Of a stretch of DNA of 64,000 nucleotides, positions 41,652-50,674 are shown piece after piece. Source of the stretch: JAHIEZ01 sp964598275 (GTDB taxonomy: Bacteria > Patescibacteriota > Microgenomatia > UBA12405); NCBI GenBank assembly GCA_964598275.1, contig CAZRAZ010000002.1:1-64000 (forward strand), in the 5' to 3' direction. Every line of letters starts with the position of its first letter. The first letter of the stretch is position 1. The notes below the pieces were generated by a model, which saw only the letters and a list, made by a program, of their open reading frames with translations, had not been told where the DNA came from and did no database searches. Both the position numbers and the translations under genes were made by a program.

Positions 41652-43822
41652 GGTGATTCCGATTTGACGGTAATAAAGATGCGCCTGGGATTAAAAGGCA
41701 GGGGATTAAAATCTTTTAAGAAATCCCAGTTCGTTTTAAGATTATAATTGTAAGTACGGGGAATTTGTTGTCTGATTATCCGATCAAGTTGACTGGGTCT
41801 TCGACCCTTTATTTGTTTTTTTAGGGCGGGAATATCAACTTGTGGTAAGGATTGTCCCTGAATGGAGAGGGTGGCGGTGGCGGTATCGGTTTGAAGCTTT
41901 TGAATTTCAAAGCTTAGATTGAAAAGATCGGGATCAATTTGGCTTTGAGAAAAATTTTCTTCGGAAGCAAGAAAGCCGGTAACGATAGACCGGCTATGCT
42001 CTGGCAAGAGGGAAAAAACAGTAACGGCGCTGGTAACAGAGGCGGTGATATTTTCGGCAGCTTCGCCCAATTCCCGACTGTAATCAAGTCTGCCGGAAGC
42101 GATTTGAAGGCTGGATAAAATAGTTTGATCGTATTTTTTTATTTCCTGATCAAGCGAATCTTTGACGGCTTGTTCTATTTTTTGTTTGAGAAGATCTTTG
42201 TCTGCTTGGGAAACGGCAGCAATTTGACTCCTGCTACCACCGGAAAAAGAGCTAACGGTTCGGGCGACAAGCAGGTCAGAAGAAATATCGACAAAAGTTA
42301 AGTCGACAGATTGATCGATGTTGTACTCGGGGCCAATGTCGGCGGCGACAATCGAGGCCTTGGTTTGACCTAGGGTGATAAGCCCCCGGTCAAGGTCGGA
42401 ACTGGCGGCAGAAACGGAAACAGGGTTGGTTAAATAAAACTTTCTGTTCTGCGGATCGGTTAAAATTTGGCTGGAATCTAACTTTTGGACGGTTGATTGT
42501 TTGTTGTAGATTTTTATTTCTCCTCTGGCCTTTTCGCCAACTTCTTTGGTGCCGGTAGTAATGGCGTCGACGGAAGAATCAACCGTAAAATCATTTTTTT
42601 TGACAGGAATGGTTTTGTTTTCGACTGAAACGGAATCAGCGGTGGAATCGAGAGTAACTTCCAGTTCTTTTTTGAAGTCGTAGGGAGTGACAAAAATTGT
42701 CAGATCGACAGATGATAAAAAAAAGGGCAAGAGAATAAGCAGGGGGGAGAAGGCCAGAGAAAGAAAAAAAAGACGATGAGGAATTTTTTTAAAAAAAGAA
42801 AAGGAAAAACGGAAACGAGAGGTTTTTATTTTGGGAGGATGGGGAGAGAGCGGAAGGGTGATAGGGGCTGTAGCGATAATCGGAGCAGGCGGAGTAGAAT
42901 CGGGAAAAATTGGAGGGAGGTGGGATGAGGAAAGGGGTGAGAGAGGAAGAGAATCATCCCGGTCGGGTGCCGGAGTAAAAAATCCCAAGTCGGCAGCAGA
43001 AACCGATTGGAGAGAAGAGTCAGAAAAGGAAGAATCATCGGGGGTAGAACCAGAGAGAGAGTCGTCAGAGATTTCGTCGTGGTCGAGATTAATATTTTGG
43101 GGTTGAATTTGGGAAGCGACAACGGCGGTATAAATGGCAATAACCTTGGCCTGGTCGTAGGCAAGAATTTGAGGAATATGGAGAAAAGACGAAGGCTGAT
43201 TAGGGTTTGTCCAGGAGTAATGGCTGATTTCATCGACAAGAGAAGGGTCATAAGAACCCTGGATAATAATTTGGGGGGGTAAATTTGACTGATGTCTTAG
43301 TTCGTTTAGCATAGAGGCTAAAATAGAAGCAGAAAATGGCGGGGAGAAATTTTTTAGGATACGGTCCTTGATCTTACCTAAATAGATCAAGGATAAACTG
43401 GCGGTATTATCATCAAGGTTTAGTAAAACAAAACTGGCGGGAAAACCGTCGTCCTGGTTGGCAAACTCGGCCATGGCTTCGTCGGCGGCAATAAAACCTA
43501 AAGGTATTAACTTTAATTTTTTACAAACCTGTTCGATTAATTTTTGTTTTGTTTTTTCGATTTTGCCGTCTCTCGAGAGCCAAAAGTGGGGCAAAATAAA
43601 GGCGGAGTGGGAAGGTTCTGCCGCTTCGGAAAGAGAGGCCAGAGAAGCGGCTTTTGATAAAGATTGATCAATGGCGTTTAAAAATTGATCAGGGGCGTCG
43701 GCAGAGGCAGAAACGACAGACCCGATTGATTCAACCTGATATTTTTGCTGATTAAAAGTGGCCAGACTAACAACCAGATGATGATTGTTAACCGAAATCA
43801 ACCAAAAACTTTTTGTAGCCAT
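41648..43822 (-). CDS. Large membrane protein: PilM-like N-terminus, baseplate-J-like external domain
   Basis: 724 residues. 1-240 resemble an actin/PilM-like cytoplasmic domain (VLLNLDDNTASLSLIYLGK), 245-330 are a Ser/Pro/Asp-rich linker, 350-370 one membrane helix, and the rest is external. GTKEVGEKARGEIKIYNKQS followed by two beta-rich blocks recalls the baseplate_J/GpJ-like external domains common in CPR membrane proteins. N-inside topology is inferred. It is coupled to the sortase and has a -10 box near its ATG. Role in surface assembly is likely but unproven. Confidence 0.6.
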   Translation of the reverse strand: MATKSFWLISVNNHHLVVSLATFNQQKYQVESIGSVVSASADAPDQFLNAIDQSLSKAASLASLSEAAEPSHSAFILPHFWLSRDGKIEKTKQKLIEQVCKKLKLIPLGFIAADEAMAEFANQDDGFPASFVLLNLDDNTASLSLIYLGKIKDRILKNFSPPFSASILASMLNELRHQSNLPPQIIIQGSYDPSLVDEISHYSWTNPNQPSSFLHIPQILAYDQAKVIAIYTAVVASQIQPQNINLDHDEISDDSLSGSTPDDSSFSDSSLQSVSAADLGFFTPAPDRDDSLPLSPLSSSHLPPIFPDSTPPAPIIATAPITLPLSPHPPKIKTSRFRFSFSFFKKIPHRLFFLSLAFSPLLILLPFFLSSVDLTIFVTPYDFKKELEVTLDSTADSVSVENKTIPVKKNDFTVDSSVDAITTGTKEVGEKARGEIKIYNKQSTVQKLDSSQILTDPQNRKFYLTNPVSVSAASSDLDRGLITLGQTKASIVAADIGPEYNIDQSVDLTFVDISSDLLVARTVSSFSGGSRSQIAAVSQADKDLLKQKIEQAVKDSLDQEIKKYDQTILSSLQIASGRLDYSRELGEAAENITASVTSAVTVFSLLPEHSRSIVTGFLASEENFSQSQIDPDLFNLSFEIQKLQTDTATATLSIQGQSLPQVDIPALKKQIKGRRPSQLDRIIRQQIPRTYNYNLKTNWDFLKDFNPLPFNPRRIFITVKSESP

Positions 43823-43833
43823 TTAATAAGGAT

Positions 43834-43839
43834 ACTATA
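43834..43839 (-). promoter_or_regulatory. -10 box before large membrane protein
   Basis: Minus-strand TATAGT, 11 bases upstream of the ATG; no convincing -35. A leader of only a few bases is predicted. Confidence 0.4.
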
Positions 43840-43860
43840 ATTGAAGGCCTAAGGCCAAAT

Positions 43861-45654
43861 TTAGCCAAAAACGGCGTATAAACGACGCTTGCCGGAGCCG
43901 GAGGATTCTTGTTTGGTGATTTTTAAGGGCGGAATATCGGCTGTATTAGAAACATGCGGGCCGGCGCAAATTTCGCAAGAAAAAATTTTTTTATCTTGAC
44001 CGACGGTGTAGACAGAAACTATATCTGGGTATTTGGCCGAAAAAAAGGCTAGGGCGCCTTGTTTTTTGGCTTTGTCTAAAGATAGATTTTGACAAGTGAT
44101 AGAAAGACCGGCAGAAATTTGTTGATTGATTAAACTTTCAACTTTTTTGATTTGCTCGTCACCAAGTTTGTCGGGGTGAATAAAGTCGAAACGAAGACGT
44201 TTATCAGTAATGTTGGAGCCAACTTGGGAAACGTGGCCGCCTAAAACTTGCCTTAAGGCGGAATGAAGCAGATGGGTGGCGCTGTGATATTTGATAATAA
44301 TGTCAGAATGATCAGCTAATCCACTTTTAAATTTGCCGGCAGAAAGAGTGCGGGACAAATTGATATGACTGGTTTTGGCATTATTAAATTGATCAACAAA
44401 ATTGGCCGATAAACGATAGTTTCTTTTTTTGGCTTCTTCTTTGATCAGTTCTAGAGGAAAACCAAAACTTTGGTAAACATTAAAAGCATTTAGACCGGAA
44501 AGATTTTTGTCTGCTATCAGTTTATTAATTTCCCGCAGTCCTTTATTCAGGGTATGACGGAAACGATTTTCTTCTTGGACTAAAACATCAATTATCTGCC
44601 GGCGGTTTTGAAAAAGTTCGGGATAATCACCGGCATAATTGTCTTGATTATCAATAACGGCAGAGGCAAACTGATCAATAAAATTGCAATTGATAGCCAA
44701 GTCTTTGGCTTGGACAATGGCCCGACGGATAAGACGGCGAAGGACGTAGCCGGTTTCCTTGTTGCCCGGTTCGACACCGTCGCCAGTAACAAAAACGGCA
44801 GAACGAAGATGATCAACAATGATACGCATTGGAGTTTTGTTTTGAGCCTGTTGGTACGATCGGCCAGTGATCTCTTCAATTTTTTTGACCAAGGGAAGAA
44901 AAATAGGGCTAAGATAATTATCATCAAGACCATTGAGAATGGCCACGGTTCTTTCTACCCCCATGCCGGTATCAATGTTGGGAGAAGTCGCTTTAAGATA
45001 GGAACCATCGGTCTTTTTTAGATAAGACATAAAAACGCTATTCCAAATTTCTACATATCGGCCCTGACGACAACCGTCGACAAAATTAACGGCCGACTCG
45101 GCAGGCCGGGTGTCGACAAACATTTCGCTGTCAGGACCGCAAGGACCGGTATCACCGACCGGACCCCACCAATTGTCTTTTTTGGGTAAAAAATGAATGC
45201 GAGAGGGGTCAATGCCAAGACCTTGCCAAAGAGAGGCAACGGGCGTATCTTTGGGAGCGGCAGAGTCGCCGGCAAAACAAGTGACGTGAAGATTTTTTGG
45301 GTTTATTTTTAAATTTTGAGTAAGAAACTCCAAATTCCAGGGAATCATTTGGCGGTAATCGTAATCACCTAAGGACCAATTGCCTAGCATTTCAAAAAAA
45401 GTATGATGAAAGGCATCACCCACCTCATCAATATCACAGGTGCGCAGACATTTTTGGACATTGACCAGGCGTTTGCCCAAAGGATGGGACTGACCAAGAA
45501 GGTAGGGAGTTAAGGGGTGCATGCCGGCGGAGATGAAAAGGGCAGAAGGATCGTTTTCGGGAATAAGGGAGGCGGAAGGAATCTCCTGGTGACCTTGGGC
45601 TTTAAAAAAATCAAAAAAACTGTTTTTTAGGCTTTTGGCAGTAATAATTCCCAT
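43861..45654 (-). CDS. alaS: Alanine-tRNA ligase without C-Ala domain
   Basis: 597 residues against about 870 usually. The class II catalytic core is complete (ISAGMHPLTPYLLGQSHPLG, WWGPVGDTGPCGPDSEMF, NIDTGMGVERTV). The editing domain is also complete: HSATHLLH (about 455-462) and CEICAGPHV (about 558-566) hold the zinc/editing residues. The protein ends right after this domain (GSGKRRLYAVFG), with no DHHA1/C-Ala oligomerisation region, so it is probably monomeric. The TATAAT 5 bases before the ATG suggests a leaderless mRNA. Confidence 0.94.
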   Translation of the reverse strand: MGIITAKSLKNSFFDFFKAQGHQEIPSASLIPENDPSALFISAGMHPLTPYLLGQSHPLGKRLVNVQKCLRTCDIDEVGDAFHHTFFEMLGNWSLGDYDYRQMIPWNLEFLTQNLKINPKNLHVTCFAGDSAAPKDTPVASLWQGLGIDPSRIHFLPKKDNWWGPVGDTGPCGPDSEMFVDTRPAESAVNFVDGCRQGRYVEIWNSVFMSYLKKTDGSYLKATSPNIDTGMGVERTVAILNGLDDNYLSPIFLPLVKKIEEITGRSYQQAQNKTPMRIIVDHLRSAVFVTGDGVEPGNKETGYVLRRLIRRAIVQAKDLAINCNFIDQFASAVIDNQDNYAGDYPELFQNRRQIIDVLVQEENRFRHTLNKGLREINKLIADKNLSGLNAFNVYQSFGFPLELIKEEAKKRNYRLSANFVDQFNNAKTSHINLSRTLSAGKFKSGLADHSDIIIKYHSATHLLHSALRQVLGGHVSQVGSNITDKRLRFDFIHPDKLGDEQIKKVESLINQQISAGLSITCQNLSLDKAKKQGALAFFSAKYPDIVSVYTVGQDKKIFSCEICAGPHVSNTADIPPLKITKQESSGSGKRRLYAVFG

Positions 45655-45659
45655 GGCTA

Positions 45660-45665
45660 ATTATA
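45660..45665 (-). promoter_or_regulatory. -10 box close to the alaS ATG
   Basis: Minus-strand TATAAT, 5 bases before ATG; no clear -35. Confidence 0.5.
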
Positions 45666-45681
45666 GCAGGCTAAGAACGGG

Positions 45682-45721
45682 GCCCTACTTCGTCTTCGCT
45701 TCGCTTCGAGCTACGAAGGGC
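45682..45721. repeat. Hairpin at the 3' end of a small membrane-protein gene
   Basis: GCCCT(AC)TTCGT pairs with ACGAAGGGC across a CTTCG-rich loop. It overlaps the stop codon of the downstream-ending small gene and lies just upstream of the alaS -10. No T-run; may be a 3'-end stabiliser. Confidence 0.4.
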
Positions 45722-46001
45722 GGGGACGGACGAAGGTTTTGGGGCGGCGGGGACGACGGAGGGCGGGGGTGGCTTTGGCGACGACGATAGTTTTTGACGG
45801 AGGCGAAGAGATTTTTGAAGGGGGAGAGGCTTTGGTAGAACCGGAGACAATATCCTTGATTAAATCATTGAGCTTGTCGGCCAGCTCGTCAAAAACTTGC
45901 GGATTTCTTTTGTAAAGTAAAACAGCGATGACAAAACCGGCCAAAAGGCCAAAGATTAAACCAAGGGTAAAACCGGAAGAACGATTGTTTTGGTCTGACA
46001 T
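45711..46001 (-). CDS. Small membrane protein (YtxH-like)
   Basis: 96 residues: short polar N-terminus, one Gly-rich membrane helix (about 11-30; GLIFGLLAGFVIAVLLYK), an amphipathic segment and a Pro/Arg-rich basic tail. The helix and following charged region resemble YtxH/gas-vesicle-like stress proteins, but the match is weak. The ATG overlaps the previous gene's stop by 1 base, so the pair is co-translated. Confidence 0.6.
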   Translation of the reverse strand: MSDQNNRSSGFTLGLIFGLLAGFVIAVLLYKRNPQVFDELADKLNDLIKDIVSGSTKASPPSKISSPPSKTIVVAKATPALRRPRRPKTFVRPRPS

Positions 46002-46264
46002 TAATCTTGACTTGATTTTTTATTAGGAAATAATTTGTTAAAAAGTTGGAGGCCATTTTTGAAACCCATGATAAATTCGGAAATGGAAGAGGCAGGGGTG
46101 ACAATGGCGCCGGTGATGGTTTTGGTATCGTCGATAACGGCGTTGGCCTTTTTTAAGGTCGATTTGAGCTCTTTTAAGATTAAAATCAGCCAGATGCCGC
46201 AGACAACAACGATGACAGAAACGGAGATGATGCTAATGGCGACGATAAGTTGAGCAGTGTCCAT
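46001..46264 (-). CDS. Small membrane protein (DUF948-like)
   Basis: 87 residues: an N-terminal membrane helix (about 5-30; AISIISVSVIVVVCGIWLIL) and a helical tail with KKANAVIDDTKTITGAIVTP, reminiscent of DUF948. The ATG is preferred over an upstream GTG because it lies 6 bases after the -10 box of a good promoter. Coupled to the YtxH-like gene. Function unknown. Confidence 0.6.
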   Translation of the reverse strand: MDTAQLIVAISIISVSVIVVVCGIWLILILKELKSTLKKANAVIDDTKTITGAIVTPASSISEFIMGFKNGLQLFNKLFPNKKSSQD

Positions 46265-46270
46265 ATAAAG

Positions 46271-46298
46271 AGTATACACAAGTTTTGGCGGTTGTCAT
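46271..46298 (-). promoter_or_regulatory. Promoter with -10 six bases from ATG
   Basis: Minus-strand ATGACA (46293-46298), 16-base spacer, TATACT (46271-46276), then 6 bases to the ATG of the DUF948-like gene: a leaderless arrangement. Confidence 0.65.
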
Positions 46299-46576
46299 TA
46301 ATTTTGGCCGCGAGCAACTGTATCTCTTACAGCGTTGAAAATTCTTTGATCGGCCATATCAAACTCTGGGCTGCCTTGATCGGTATAAAACCTATAAGCA
46401 TGTTTTCTGGCCTGATCGGCTTTACCGTATTGTCCTTGTCCTTCAAATTTGGCGGCCAAATCACGGTAAGTTCTCTGTATCGCTAAAGCTATTACTTCTC
46501 TTGGTTTCAATCCAATCGATTGGTAATCGCGGGTTATTTCCCCAACATGTATTTGAACCATTTCTCTAATCGACAT
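46298..46576 (-). CDS. Hypothetical helical protein
   Basis: 92 residues, charged, no membrane segment: MSIREMVQIHVGEITRDYQS, then a region rich in Gln/Arg/Ala (YRDLAAKFEGQGQYGKADQA). Not recognised. Support for it being real: full codon structure, a TATAAT 6 bases before its ATG, and no competing gene. The 3' end abuts the promoter of the next gene. Confidence 0.5.
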   Translation of the reverse strand: MSIREMVQIHVGEITRDYQSIGLKPREVIALAIQRTYRDLAAKFEGQGQYGKADQARKHAYRFYTDQGSPEFDMADQRIFNAVRDTVARGQN

Positions 46577-46582
46577 AAGATG

Positions 46583-46588
46583 ATTATA
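46583..46588 (-). promoter_or_regulatory. -10 box close to a hypothetical gene's ATG
   Basis: Minus-strand TATAAT, 6 bases before the ATG. No good -35; palindromic repeat copy 4 lies about 20 bases upstream. Confidence 0.45.
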
Positions 46589-46609
46589 ACAAATTTTAAT
46601 TGTCGTTTT

Positions 46610-46642
46610 CCCGAGGTGTCTAGCTATATCACTCCGGAGGTG
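46610..46642. repeat. Bipartite palindromic repeat, copy 4
   Basis: CCCGAGGTGTCTAGCTA (46610-46626) and CACTCCGGAGGTG (46630-46642), identical to the two blocks of copy 1 with the same 3-base spacer. It overlaps the last codons and stop of the rodZ-like gene. Confidence 0.75.
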
Positions 46643-47258
46643 GGTTTGGCGGGGTGAAGGTGAGGGTGCGAGAGACGGAGGAAGAGACGCCGGAGTGAGA
46701 GGTGGATTCGACGGTAATTTGATTGTCGCCGGGAACCAGGTTTATTTTTTTGCTAAAGTTGCCGGAAACATCAACGACGACTAAATCCTGATTGACGCGG
46801 ACAGTGGACTCGGGATCAGTGGAGCCGGAAAGATATAAAACAGATTGATCGGTTTTTTGGTTTTGGGGCCAGTTGACAGTAATTTTGGGAGGACGATTAA
46901 ACCTGACATATTCGATGACCAGATAGACAGAAAATATCAATAAACTTAAGATGGTAAGAATGGCGAAAGTTGATTGAGGGGTGAAGAAAAATATCCTCTT
47001 AACCTTGGCAGAAACTTTTTTTTGGTTGTCAAAATCGCGATTAAAGAGACGGATAATGTCCGGGCCATTCAGACCAAGAAACTCTGAATAGTCATTGATG
47101 ATAAGAGAGCAATATGGCTCCCCGGGAAAACCGTTGCGTTCGTCGTTCTCGATAGCCTGAAGATATTTAAGAGGAACTTTTAGTTTTTTGGCAATGTCTT
47201 CAAGGTCGATAGCTTTTTCCAGGCGGGTTTCTTTGAGCAAATCGGAGGCGCGGAACAT
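46629..47258 (-). CDS. RodZ-like cell-shape protein (HTH, TM, Ig-like)
   Basis: 209 residues. N-terminal XRE-type helix-turn-helix (about 7-70; LEKAIDLEDIAKKLKVPLKY, then AIENDERNGFPGEPY), one membrane helix (about 93-115), and an external Ig-like domain (GSTDPESTVRVNQDLVVVDV, VPGDNQITVEST) of the glucodextranase-B-like kind. RodZ links MreB to the wall synthesis machinery; no mreB is in the window. The last codons fall in a palindromic repeat. Next to ftsK across an assembly gap. Confidence 0.8.
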   Translation of the reverse strand: MFRASDLLKETRLEKAIDLEDIAKKLKVPLKYLQAIENDERNGFPGEPYCSLIINDYSEFLGLNGPDIIRLFNRDFDNQKKVSAKVKRIFFFTPQSTFAILTILSLLIFSVYLVIEYVRFNRPPKITVNWPQNQKTDQSVLYLSGSTDPESTVRVNQDLVVVDVSGNFSKKINLVPGDNQITVESTSHSGVSSSVSRTLTFTPPNPPPE

Positions 47259-47290
47259 GGAATTTTTTTAGACTAATTAATGTCGGCGGA

Positions 47291-47390
47291 NNNNNNNNNN
47301 NNNNNNNNNNNNNNNNNNNNNNNNNNNNNNNNNNNNNNNNNNNNNNNNNNNNNNNNNNNNNNNNNNNNNNNNNNNNNNNNNNNNNNNNNN
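47291..47390. other. Assembly gap (100 N)
   Basis: Second 100-N placeholder. It cuts the 3' end of ftsK; only 32 bases separate it from the rodZ-like start. Confidence 0.99.
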
Positions 47391-49223
47391 GTGATCGTAG
47401 TCGGTGGTTTTTTGTTTTTTGAGATATTCGATTAAGGTGTTGGTTTCCTTGTCGGAAATATAGCAACCCTGAATACGAACAGGCTTGGCCAGTTCGGGGG
47501 GAATATAAAGCATGTCGCCCCGACCAAGGAGCTTTTCGGCCCCGGGATAATCGAGAATTACCCGAGAGTCGGTCATGGAAGAGACAGCAAAGGAAATACG
47601 GGCGGGGATGTTGGCTTTGATAAGACCGGTAATGACATTAACCGAGGGTCTTTGGGTCGAAACAATCAAATGGATACCAACGGCCCGGGCCATTTGGGCT
47701 AAACGACAAACATTGTCTTCGGCCTCGGAGGGAGAGAAAAGCATAATTTCGGCTAATTCGTCGATAAAGATTAAGATGTAGGGAATAGACTGAAAGCCAG
47801 CCAGGTTGTTGTAAGCGTCGATATTTTTGGCGCCAACCTCGGTAAACATTTTGTAACGGTTTTCCATTTCGGAAACGGCCCATTTAAGAGATGAGATAAC
47901 TTTTTCCGGGTCGGTAATAACCGGAGTTAAAAGATGGGGAATACCGTTGTAGGGAGTTAATTCCACCCGTTTTGGATCGATCATAATAAATTTGACCTCA
48001 TCGGGGGAAGATCTAAAAAGAATGGAGGAAATCCAGGAATTGATACAGACTGATTTGCCGGAACCGGTTTGACCGGCAATTAAAATGTGAGGCATTTTGG
48101 AAATGTCAGCCACTCTGATTTTGCCACTGACGTCAAGGCCCAAAGGAACAGTTAATTTGGATTTTGAATTTTTCATGAGAGCAGACTCTAAAGCAGGGCG
48201 GATGGAAACAACCTCAAGTGAGTGGTTGGGGACTTCGATACCAACCAAAGAGCGGCCGGGGATGGGAGCTTCGACTCTGATTTGACCGCCGGGGGCGGCT
48301 AAGGCCATAGCTAGGTCGTTACTTAAGCCAACAATTTTGGCTAATTTAGTACCCAGGGCTACTTCCAGGGCATATTGGGTGACGGAAGGAGAGTTGTTAA
48401 CTTCAGAAACTTTGGCGGTAATACCAAAAGAGTCAAGAGTATTTTCGATAATTTGAGCATTTTTCTTGACATCGCCACGATCGGCCTTGGCTCCGGGAAT
48501 ATCGCTGAATATGGAAATAGGCGGATAACTCCAAATTTGATTTGATGAAGAAACAGAGGCAGAAAGAGAGCCGGATAAAGAAGGAGATGGAGTTGAAGAA
48601 TGAGATAAGGACGAAGGAGAGGAGGCCGGAGCAGGGCCGGGTGAGGGAACAGATGAATATAAATCTTCTTGTTGAGCGGGAAATTTTTGTAAGGCCTTTT
48701 GCCTTTTTTTAACATTGCCTAAGGTATATTTTTTGATTAAGCTCAAAATATTAATGATGGTTTTGAAAATTTGAGCCACAGAGGTATCAAAAAGAACGAC
48801 AAAGCCGACAATAAAGCAGAAGAAGAAAATAAGAAAGGTGGGAACATCGGTAAAAAGAGAAAGTAGTTGGCGCCACAAAAAGCTGCCTATAATCCCCTGT
48901 TTGAATAAACTCAAAATGGAAATGAACATAATTAAAAAGCCCAAAAATATATTTGCTTCTTTTAAGGGGGTATTGATTTTGGCGAAGAGAAGAGAAATTA
49001 ACAAAAACAGAAAAGGAACAAAAACGGCAACAAAGCCGAAATATTGAGAAAGAAGCTGGTTGTAGTGGGTAGGAACAGGACCAAGCTGAAGAAAGGAAAA
49101 AATGGAAATAAGAGAGAGAATGAGAAAAAAAATGAAAAAAATTGACTGAACAGTGCTGGTTTTTAGTCTGAGCCGGGGTAAGATGCCCATGTTGTATTTT
49201 CTTTTGCGGCCACGTTTTGCCAT
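47391..49223 (-). CDS. ftsK: DNA translocase FtsK/SpoIIIE, 3' end lost in gap
   Basis: 611 residues remain. Four N-terminal membrane helices (about 27-160), a Ser/Pro linker, then the motor: GQTGSGKSVCINSWI (Walker A, about 388), MIDPKRVELTPYNGIPHLL, FIDELAEIM (Walker B) and GAEKLLGRGDMLYIP. It ends within the alpha/beta motor close to its C-terminus; whether the gamma winged-helix that reads KOPS sites exists cannot be told because of the gap. A TATACT with TTGCCC 17 bases upstream is 7 bases from the ATG. Pumps chromosome DNA through the septum. Confidence 0.95.
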
Positions 49224-49230
49224 ATGAAAA

Positions 49231-49259
49231 AGTATAACTTAATTAGTAGGATTGGGCAA
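49231..49259 (-). promoter_or_regulatory. ftsK promoter, -10 near ATG
   Basis: Minus-strand TTGCCC (49254-49259), 17-base spacer, TATACT (49231-49236), 7 bases from the ATG. It overlaps the end of proS. Confidence 0.65.
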
Positions 49260-50661
49260 AGAGCCAGCGATAGAGAGACGGTTGGTCACAATAAAGACAT
49301 GAACCTTTTTCTTTTTTGGCACCTTGAGGTAAACAACGGATAGTGGCTTTGGTGTCAGCTTTAATATTGGCCTCACAATCGGGATGACCACACCAAAAAG
49401 CCTTAACAAATCCACGTTTAGTTTGCATGATTTTTTTAAAATCAGGGTAACTATCGGCGTAATGGGTGTTTTGATGAGTAAAATCTTGGTGTTTTTGGAA
49501 TAAATTTTGCTGGATTTGGGGCAAGAGGTCGACTAGGTATTGCTTTAGATGGCCAAGTTTGACGTTAGTTTTTTGACCGGTGTCGCGACGATAGACAATA
49601 ATTTCCTTTGACTTGGCTTCTTTATCGCCAATTTCGAGTCTGACGGGGATGCCCCTGATTTCAGCTTGATTGAATTTGAAACCGGCAGTTTGGCTGTCAT
49701 CAAGGTCAAGATCTAAACGAAAATCTTTTTCCAGTTTTTTGGCTAAATTTTCGGCTAGTTTTTTGGCCAGTTGATGACCGGGAATGGGAACAACGGTAAC
49801 CTGAATCGGGGCCATAAGCGGAGGCAAGACCAAACCCTGATTGTCGCCGTGAACCATGATCAGACCGCCGATGCTACGGGTAGAAAAACCCCAACTGTTT
49901 TGCCAAGGATAAACTTTTTTACCCCGGTCGTCCTGAACATACCAATCAAAAGATTTGGCAAAGTTTTGACCAAGATCGTGAGAAGTGCATGCCTGAAGGG
50001 CTTTGCCGTTGGGCATAAGACATTCGAAGGTGAAAGTTTGGCCGGCGCCGGCAAATTTTTCGGAATCACTTTTAAGGCCGGCAATGCCGTACATGGCCAA
50101 GAGACTGTTGTAGGTTTGCTGATAAACTGATAGGGCCCATTGGACCTGATCTTGAGACTCTGAATGAGTAAGATGGGCACAGTGACCTTCTTGCCACAAG
50201 AATTCGGTGGTACGAAGAAACATATAAGTTCTTTTTTCCCAACGGACAACGTTGCACCACTGATTAACCATTGCCGGAAGATCGCGATAAGATTGGCCCC
50301 ATTTCTGAAACATTGCGTAAATTATGGTTTCGGAAGTGGGACGAACAATCAGATTTTCGGTTAGTTTTTTGCCACCACCAATGGTGACAACTGCCAATTC
50401 GGGGGCAAAGCCTTTAACATGCTCTTTTTCTTTATTTAAAAAAGACTCGGGAATAAAGAGAGGAAAATAAGCGTCAGGCACACCTCGATCACGGATAAGT
50501 TGACCCAAATACTGCTGGATTCGCTGCCAGAGGGAAAAGCCGTAGGGGCGAATGACCATGCAACCCTTAACCGGAGCATAATCAGCCAACTTTGCTTTTA
50601 AAACCACTTGGTTGTACCAGTCGGAAAGATTTTTGTTTTTGTCGGGAAGACTATTGGCCAT
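49243..50661 (-). CDS. proS: Proline-tRNA ligase, archaeal/eukaryotic-like type
   Basis: 472 residues. Class II core: IVRPTSETIIYAMFQKW, CNVVRWEKRTYMFLRTTEFL, SKEIIVYRRDTGQK. The short C-terminal zinc-binding extension (CGHPDCEANIKADTKATIRC, ending LFAQSY with C-terminal Tyr) and absence of the bacterial insertion editing domain mark the eukaryote/archaea-like (type 3) ProRS found in some bacteria. TATAAT lies 5 bases before ATG. It charges the tRNA-Pro seen at 3.7 kb. Confidence 0.95.
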   Translation of the reverse strand: MANSLPDKNKNLSDWYNQVVLKAKLADYAPVKGCMVIRPYGFSLWQRIQQYLGQLIRDRGVPDAYFPLFIPESFLNKEKEHVKGFAPELAVVTIGGGKKLTENLIVRPTSETIIYAMFQKWGQSYRDLPAMVNQWCNVVRWEKRTYMFLRTTEFLWQEGHCAHLTHSESQDQVQWALSVYQQTYNSLLAMYGIAGLKSDSEKFAGAGQTFTFECLMPNGKALQACTSHDLGQNFAKSFDWYVQDDRGKKVYPWQNSWGFSTRSIGGLIMVHGDNQGLVLPPLMAPIQVTVVPIPGHQLAKKLAENLAKKLEKDFRLDLDLDDSQTAGFKFNQAEIRGIPVRLEIGDKEAKSKEIIVYRRDTGQKTNVKLGHLKQYLVDLLPQIQQNLFQKHQDFTHQNTHYADSYPDFKKIMQTKRGFVKAFWCGHPDCEANIKADTKATIRCLPQGAKKEKGSCLYCDQPSLYRWLFAQSY

Positions 50662-50666
50662 AAGAG

Positions 50667-50672
50667 ATTATA
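50667..50672 (-). promoter_or_regulatory. -10 box close to the proS ATG
   Basis: Minus-strand perfect TATAAT, 5 bases before the ATG and just upstream of the rnj stop codon; -35 weak. Confidence 0.5.
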
Positions 50673-50674
50673 CC

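Noticed and set aside
42831..43282. Plus-strand frames rich in Gly/Arg/Glu opposite the large membrane protein
   Set aside because: Antisense of the Ser/Pro/Leu-rich linker, with no start or promoter support.
45682..45721. Intrinsic terminator before alaS
   Set aside because: The hairpin has no T-run on either strand.
47277..47290. Three-codon end of FtsK after the second gap
   Set aside because: Frame across an N placeholder carries no information; too short to support.
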